A stretch of DNA of 64,000 nucleotides from Nitrospirota bacterium (GTDB taxonomy: Bacteria > Nitrospirota > Thermodesulfovibrionia > Thermodesulfovibrionales > JdFR-88), in the NCBI GenBank assembly GCA_021789935.1, contig JAJYIR010000003.1:91291-155290 (forward strand). The letters run 5' to 3'. Of the stretch, positions 61,295-64,000 are shown piece by piece. The notes below the pieces were generated by a model. The model was not told the origin of the DNA, ran no database searches, and saw only the letters and a program-made list of their open reading frames with translations. Every line of letters starts with the position of its first letter. The first letter of the stretch is position 1. Both the position numbers and the translations under genes were made by a program.

Positions 61295-63244
61295 TTAAAA
61301 CTGCTCATCCTTCCACATCTCCCTGGTAAACCTGACACACTTGTTCCTGCCGCTGTTTTTGGCTTCATAGAGGGCCACGTCCGCAAATTTGATACATTGC
61401 CAGAAACTCTCCGTATCAAGCGGGAATTCACTGATGCCCAGGCTGATCGTCTTTTTAAGTACACCGTCGGTCACCTTGAACTTTGTGCTTTCCATTTTCT
61501 CCCTTATCTTTTCGGCAATTGCCATGGATTCGCCCTGGGCAACGTCCATCAGGACGAGGAGAAACTCCTCTCCCCCGAACCTTATGACCAGATCCGAGGC
61601 CCGTACGCTCTTTTTAAAGATCTCCGACGTTTCCTTAAGCAGCGTGTCGCCGGTGTTGTGCCCGTAGATATCATTGACCTGCTTGAAGAAATCCAGGTCG
61701 CCCATGATGAGCCCGATATTCTTACCCCGCCTTATGGTGCCGGCAACCAGGCTTTCCGCGCATTCCTGGAGGAACCGCCTGTTATGGAGTCCGGTCAGTG
61801 CATCTTTCAGGGCGGATTCTTTGAGGGTGGCCATCAGCCGCTTGGTCTCGATGACCGGAACGGATTCCTCCATATACCGTCGCGCCGCATTCAGCCACCC
61901 CTCTATGGCCTCTTTGTGAAGGGAGTTCATGCCAGATTTTTCGGCCAAAAACTGTACTACACCGCCGGCAGTACCTCCGAGCATCAGGGGGACGCATATA
62001 TGCTCCATTTCGTCGCCCTGGAGGAAATACTTGCAGATGCCGGGAAATTCGATGGAGGAAACTGAGTGCCCTGTTTTTTTTGCCCTGCAGAGCTGGCAGT
62101 TTTCAAGTATTTCCTGGTTGCACGGAAGCTCGGCGCCTGACAGCACCACAGGGCAGACTGGCTTCATCTTGTTCTGGCTATTGGCTACCTCGTAAATAGT
62201 AAACCCGTCGAAACCATAATATTTGAACTCCCCGGCCAGGCGCGTGTAGACGTCCGCAAGGTCCTCGTCTTCCTCAATTGCCTTCTTGAACTTGGTCAGG
62301 CTGTCCATCGTTTCCATCAGGGCATTGAAGTCTATGGCAAGCCTGCCTATTTCATCCCCGGAAGTTGTTTTTATGCGTTTGGAGCTGTCTATATAGCCCT
62401 TACTCAAAGATTGTATCTGGACGGTAACGGCTTTCACCGGTTTTATGACCGAGTTTGAAATCGTTGCGGTAAAAACTATCAGCAGCAATATCGCCATCAA
62501 TATGGCGACGAACAAGACCAGGAGGGCAATGGAAATGTACTCCCTGACTTTTTGAGGGTCAGAGGAGTAAGCGGCGGCTATCCCGTATGAATACTTGTTC
62601 GACAGGGCAATGGCCTTTGAGATGGACGTATCATATTCCGCCATCGCATTTTCAAGCGGGCCGCCTTCTGTCTTCGAATTCAATGTTTCCAGCTTTATGA
62701 CTGAAAGCTTGTCCAGCCCTGCCTTGATGCCATACATTAGCCCGGACATGCCCTTTACAAACGTTCTGCCAGAACCGCGTGCCGGATCTATGGAAAAACG
62801 GCCAACCAACTTGTCTTCCCTATCGAATTCGTTAACTGTTCCGCCTTGTCCCATAGCATAAAGCAATTGGCGGATTTCCTTGATTCCGTCATTGGAGTCC
62901 CCCCTGATCCTCATGACTGCATCCATGTCATGGGTGCCTTCCAATCTGTAAGCGTCAACTCTCAGATTCTGGACATCTCTTATTATCTGTTGAGTGGCAC
63001 GGCCCTGAGGTATAAAATACTGAAAAGTTCTGTTTGATTCGCGGCCCAGACAGATAAGCGCAGAAATGCTGATGGAAGATATCACCAGAATCCAGAAAAG
63101 GACCCCGATGCTAAAAAGGGTGAATTTCTTCCTTAAAGGCTGGCGGACAAAAGTGATATACTCTGTTAAACTGCTGAATAAGCTGGCAATTAGCACATAG
63201 AGTTTTCTTTGAGAAGGCCTGAAGTTGAAGAACTTATTTCCCAT
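61295..63244 (-). CDS. Membrane diguanylate cyclase (HAMP, Cys-rich GAF-like sensor, GGDEF)
   Basis: A 649-residue enzyme that makes cyclic di-GMP. TM1 covers about 41-65, an extracytoplasmic domain about 66-235, TM2 about 236-262, HAMP about 263-316. A GAF-like block (about 330-480) holds six cysteines (364, 375, 383, 386, 404, 417) that could bind a cofactor or metal. The GGDEF domain (about 485-640) has the active R-F-G-G-E-E-F sequence. There is no EAL domain. The active motif means it should synthesise rather than degrade. The adjacent genes give no clue to its signal. Confidence 0.9.
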   Translation of the reverse strand: MGNKFFNFRPSQRKLYVLIASLFSSLTEYITFVRQPLRKKFTLFSIGVLFWILVISSISISALICLGRESNRTFQYFIPQGRATQQIIRDVQNLRVDAYRLEGTHDMDAVMRIRGDSNDGIKEIRQLLYAMGQGGTVNEFDREDKLVGRFSIDPARGSGRTFVKGMSGLMYGIKAGLDKLSVIKLETLNSKTEGGPLENAMAEYDTSISKAIALSNKYSYGIAAAYSSDPQKVREYISIALLVLFVAILMAILLLIVFTATISNSVIKPVKAVTVQIQSLSKGYIDSSKRIKTTSGDEIGRLAIDFNALMETMDSLTKFKKAIEEDEDLADVYTRLAGEFKYYGFDGFTIYEVANSQNKMKPVCPVVLSGAELPCNQEILENCQLCRAKKTGHSVSSIEFPGICKYFLQGDEMEHICVPLMLGGTAGGVVQFLAEKSGMNSLHKEAIEGWLNAARRYMEESVPVIETKRLMATLKESALKDALTGLHNRRFLQECAESLVAGTIRRGKNIGLIMGDLDFFKQVNDIYGHNTGDTLLKETSEIFKKSVRASDLVIRFGGEEFLLVLMDVAQGESMAIAEKIREKMESTKFKVTDGVLKKTISLGISEFPLDTESFWQCIKFADVALYEAKNSGRNKCVRFTREMWKDEQF

Positions 63245-63658
63245 TGCTCACCCTCATTGCATCACAAATTCCGTGAAGCAGACTTTTTTGACCACAGACT
63301 CTACCGGTATCCGGTGGCCGTTTCCGCCGAATCCTTTTCCGCTCAAAAATAAAAACCGCGAACAGATGGCTGAAAGACAGGCGCAATCCTCACTCCCACA
63401 CTCCTTGTTCCCACAAGTGGATGTTCCGCCTGATCCGGCCAATCATGCCAGCGTTTTCTGCAGTGGATGTTTCGGGGGCTGACCATTGGGAACTTACCTC
63501 CCCAATCGGGTCCTTTTACGGAATTTTTCACTATCATGGCAAACTACCTCAATATACCGCCATCAGTACAGATGACCGTAAGTATAATTGATATGCTTAA
63601 AATTATCTATGTTTATTATGGTGATCGCGGATGAGCATGTATTGAACGTCTGCAAACT

Positions 63659-63686
63659 TTGTTTTATTTTAGAATCATGTTATGAT
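63659..63686 (+). promoter_or_regulatory. Extended -10 promoter upstream of the cold-shock gene
   Basis: TTGTTT at 63659-63664, 16 bp spacer, TGT immediately before TATGAT at 63681-63686 (extended -10). RNA would begin near 63693. Confidence 0.5.
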
Positions 63687-63721
63687 ATGTGTGGAGTTTC
63701 AGAAAGTTTTTGTTACCGTTA

Positions 63722-63757
63722 GGACACAAGGACTTTTAGCCTTGTGCCCTTTTTTTA
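63722..63757 (+). terminator. Intrinsic terminator in the cold-shock leader
   Basis: GGACACAAGG at 63722-63731 pairs with CCTTGTGCC at 63740-63748 (one bulged A) and is followed by a run of T. It lies 43 bp before the cold-shock ATG and could be an attenuator or the 3' end of a small RNA of about 65 nt. Confidence 0.8.
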
Positions 63758-63799
63758 TGGTCATCTGAACCTCTAGTACTAAAGTAAGGAGGAAAGCAG

Positions 63800-64000
63800 A
63801 TGATTAAAGGAACAGTTAAATGGTTCAATGATTCCAAGGGTTTTGGCTTTATAACGGGCGAAGATGGCAACGAGTACTTCGTCCATCACAGCACCATCCA
63901 GGGCAACGGTTTCAAGTCCCTTGCCGAGGGTGATGCAGTAAGCTTCGAAAGCGAAAAAGGCCCCAAGGGCCCAAGGGCTATTAACGTAGAAAAACTGTAA
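63800..64000 (+). CDS. Cold-shock protein (CspA family)
   Basis: A 66-residue OB-fold RNA chaperone with G-T-V-K-W-F-N near 4-10, RNP1 K-G-F-G-F-I near 13-18 and RNP2-like Y-F-V-H-H-S near 26-31. It ends with the stop codon exactly at the window edge, so the gene is complete. AAGGAGG lies before the ATG. The leader upstream has an intrinsic terminator, so expression probably depends on read-through. Confidence 0.96.
   Translation: MIKGTVKWFNDSKGFGFITGEDGNEYFVHHSTIQGNGFKSLAEGDAVSFESEKGPKGPRAINVEKL

Larger units (their letters stand above)
63245..63799. other. Intergenic region with cold-shock leader
   Basis: No gene is supported in the first 400 bp; the short frames on both strands near 63250-63540 have no ribosome sites and poor composition. 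The last 150 bp hold a promoter (63659-63686), a short transcribed leader and a terminator (63722-63757) upstream of the cold-shock gene. Confidence 0.55.

Noticed and set aside
63254..63540. Small Cys-containing proteins on either strand
   Set aside because: No ribosome sites, overlapping frames in several phases, and composition unlike the neighbours.
1..64000. CRISPR array, prophage or complete insertion sequence
   Set aside because: No regularly spaced direct repeats, phage structural genes, integrase or transposase frames were found on either strand.

Overview
The window reads as a chromosomal segment of a Gram-negative, probably anaerobic bacterium with fairly high G+C. A LolA-type carrier, lipoprotein and Tat-type signals and a methyl-accepting chemotaxis protein point to a two-membrane, motile cell. 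A CooC-like ATPase followed by folate C1 enzymes ending in the MetV/MetF pair points to a Wood-Ljungdahl (acetyl-CoA) methyl branch. A Rieske/split-cytochrome-b unit and a PPi-type phosphofructokinase fit an anaerobe such as an uncultured Nitrospirota or a Desulfobacterota relative. That placement is inference from gene content and protein character, not from a phylogeny.

Layout. 1-2831: end of rpsA, then sppA, an HU/IHF protein and a Rieske/cyt b6/subunit IV unit. 3028-5293 (minus): ffh, a TlpA-like lipoprotein and thioredoxin. 5473-9045: proS, an amidohydrolase and a small Cys-rich protein. 9061-14263 (minus): a PAS histidine kinase, then the tRNA-Ser / SRP RNA / dnaX / ybaB / recR block. 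14440-17224: a divergent phosphoglycerate kinase and a PPi-type phosphofructokinase, convergent with polX and a DUF72 gene (17210-19753, minus). 19875-22533: scpA, lolA, tsaD. 22758-25971 (minus): a two-gene restriction-modification-like island in visibly different, more A+T-rich sequence, followed by about 830 bp of gene-poor DNA. 26803-35060 (minus): an rRNA methyltransferase, a response regulator, a giant multi-sensor histidine kinase, glgA and galT. 35125-40144: an RNase Z-like hydrolase, a Met-rich exported protein, a methyltransferase and a copper P-type ATPase. 40228-46398: thrS-infC-rpmI-rplT-pheS-pheT. 46400-48650: a disturbed zone with gene remnants, an A+T-rich membrane protein, a 239-bp inverted-repeat element and a broken dtd. 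48651-53710 (minus): cysteine desulfurase, RNase J, argF, argD. 53790-58312: cooC, 5-formyl-THF cyclo-ligase, folE, folD, metV, metF. 58389-64000: an MCP with a sigma28-like promoter, an MBL-fold hydrolase, a GGDEF diguanylate cyclase and a cold-shock gene behind a leader with a terminator.

Most of the window is ordinary housekeeping. Points that stand out: two genes (infC and the RNase Z-like gene) whose conserved N-termini begin at AUA codons; a zinc-ribbon-rich DNA methylase overlapping a PD-(D/E)XK endonuclease; a poly-A tract in dnaX where a slip in either direction truncates the protein to a gamma-like form; a cytochrome b6 with the cysteine used for the extra c-type heme; and the insertion/deletion scar around dtd. 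No CRISPR array, prophage or intact insertion sequence was seen.
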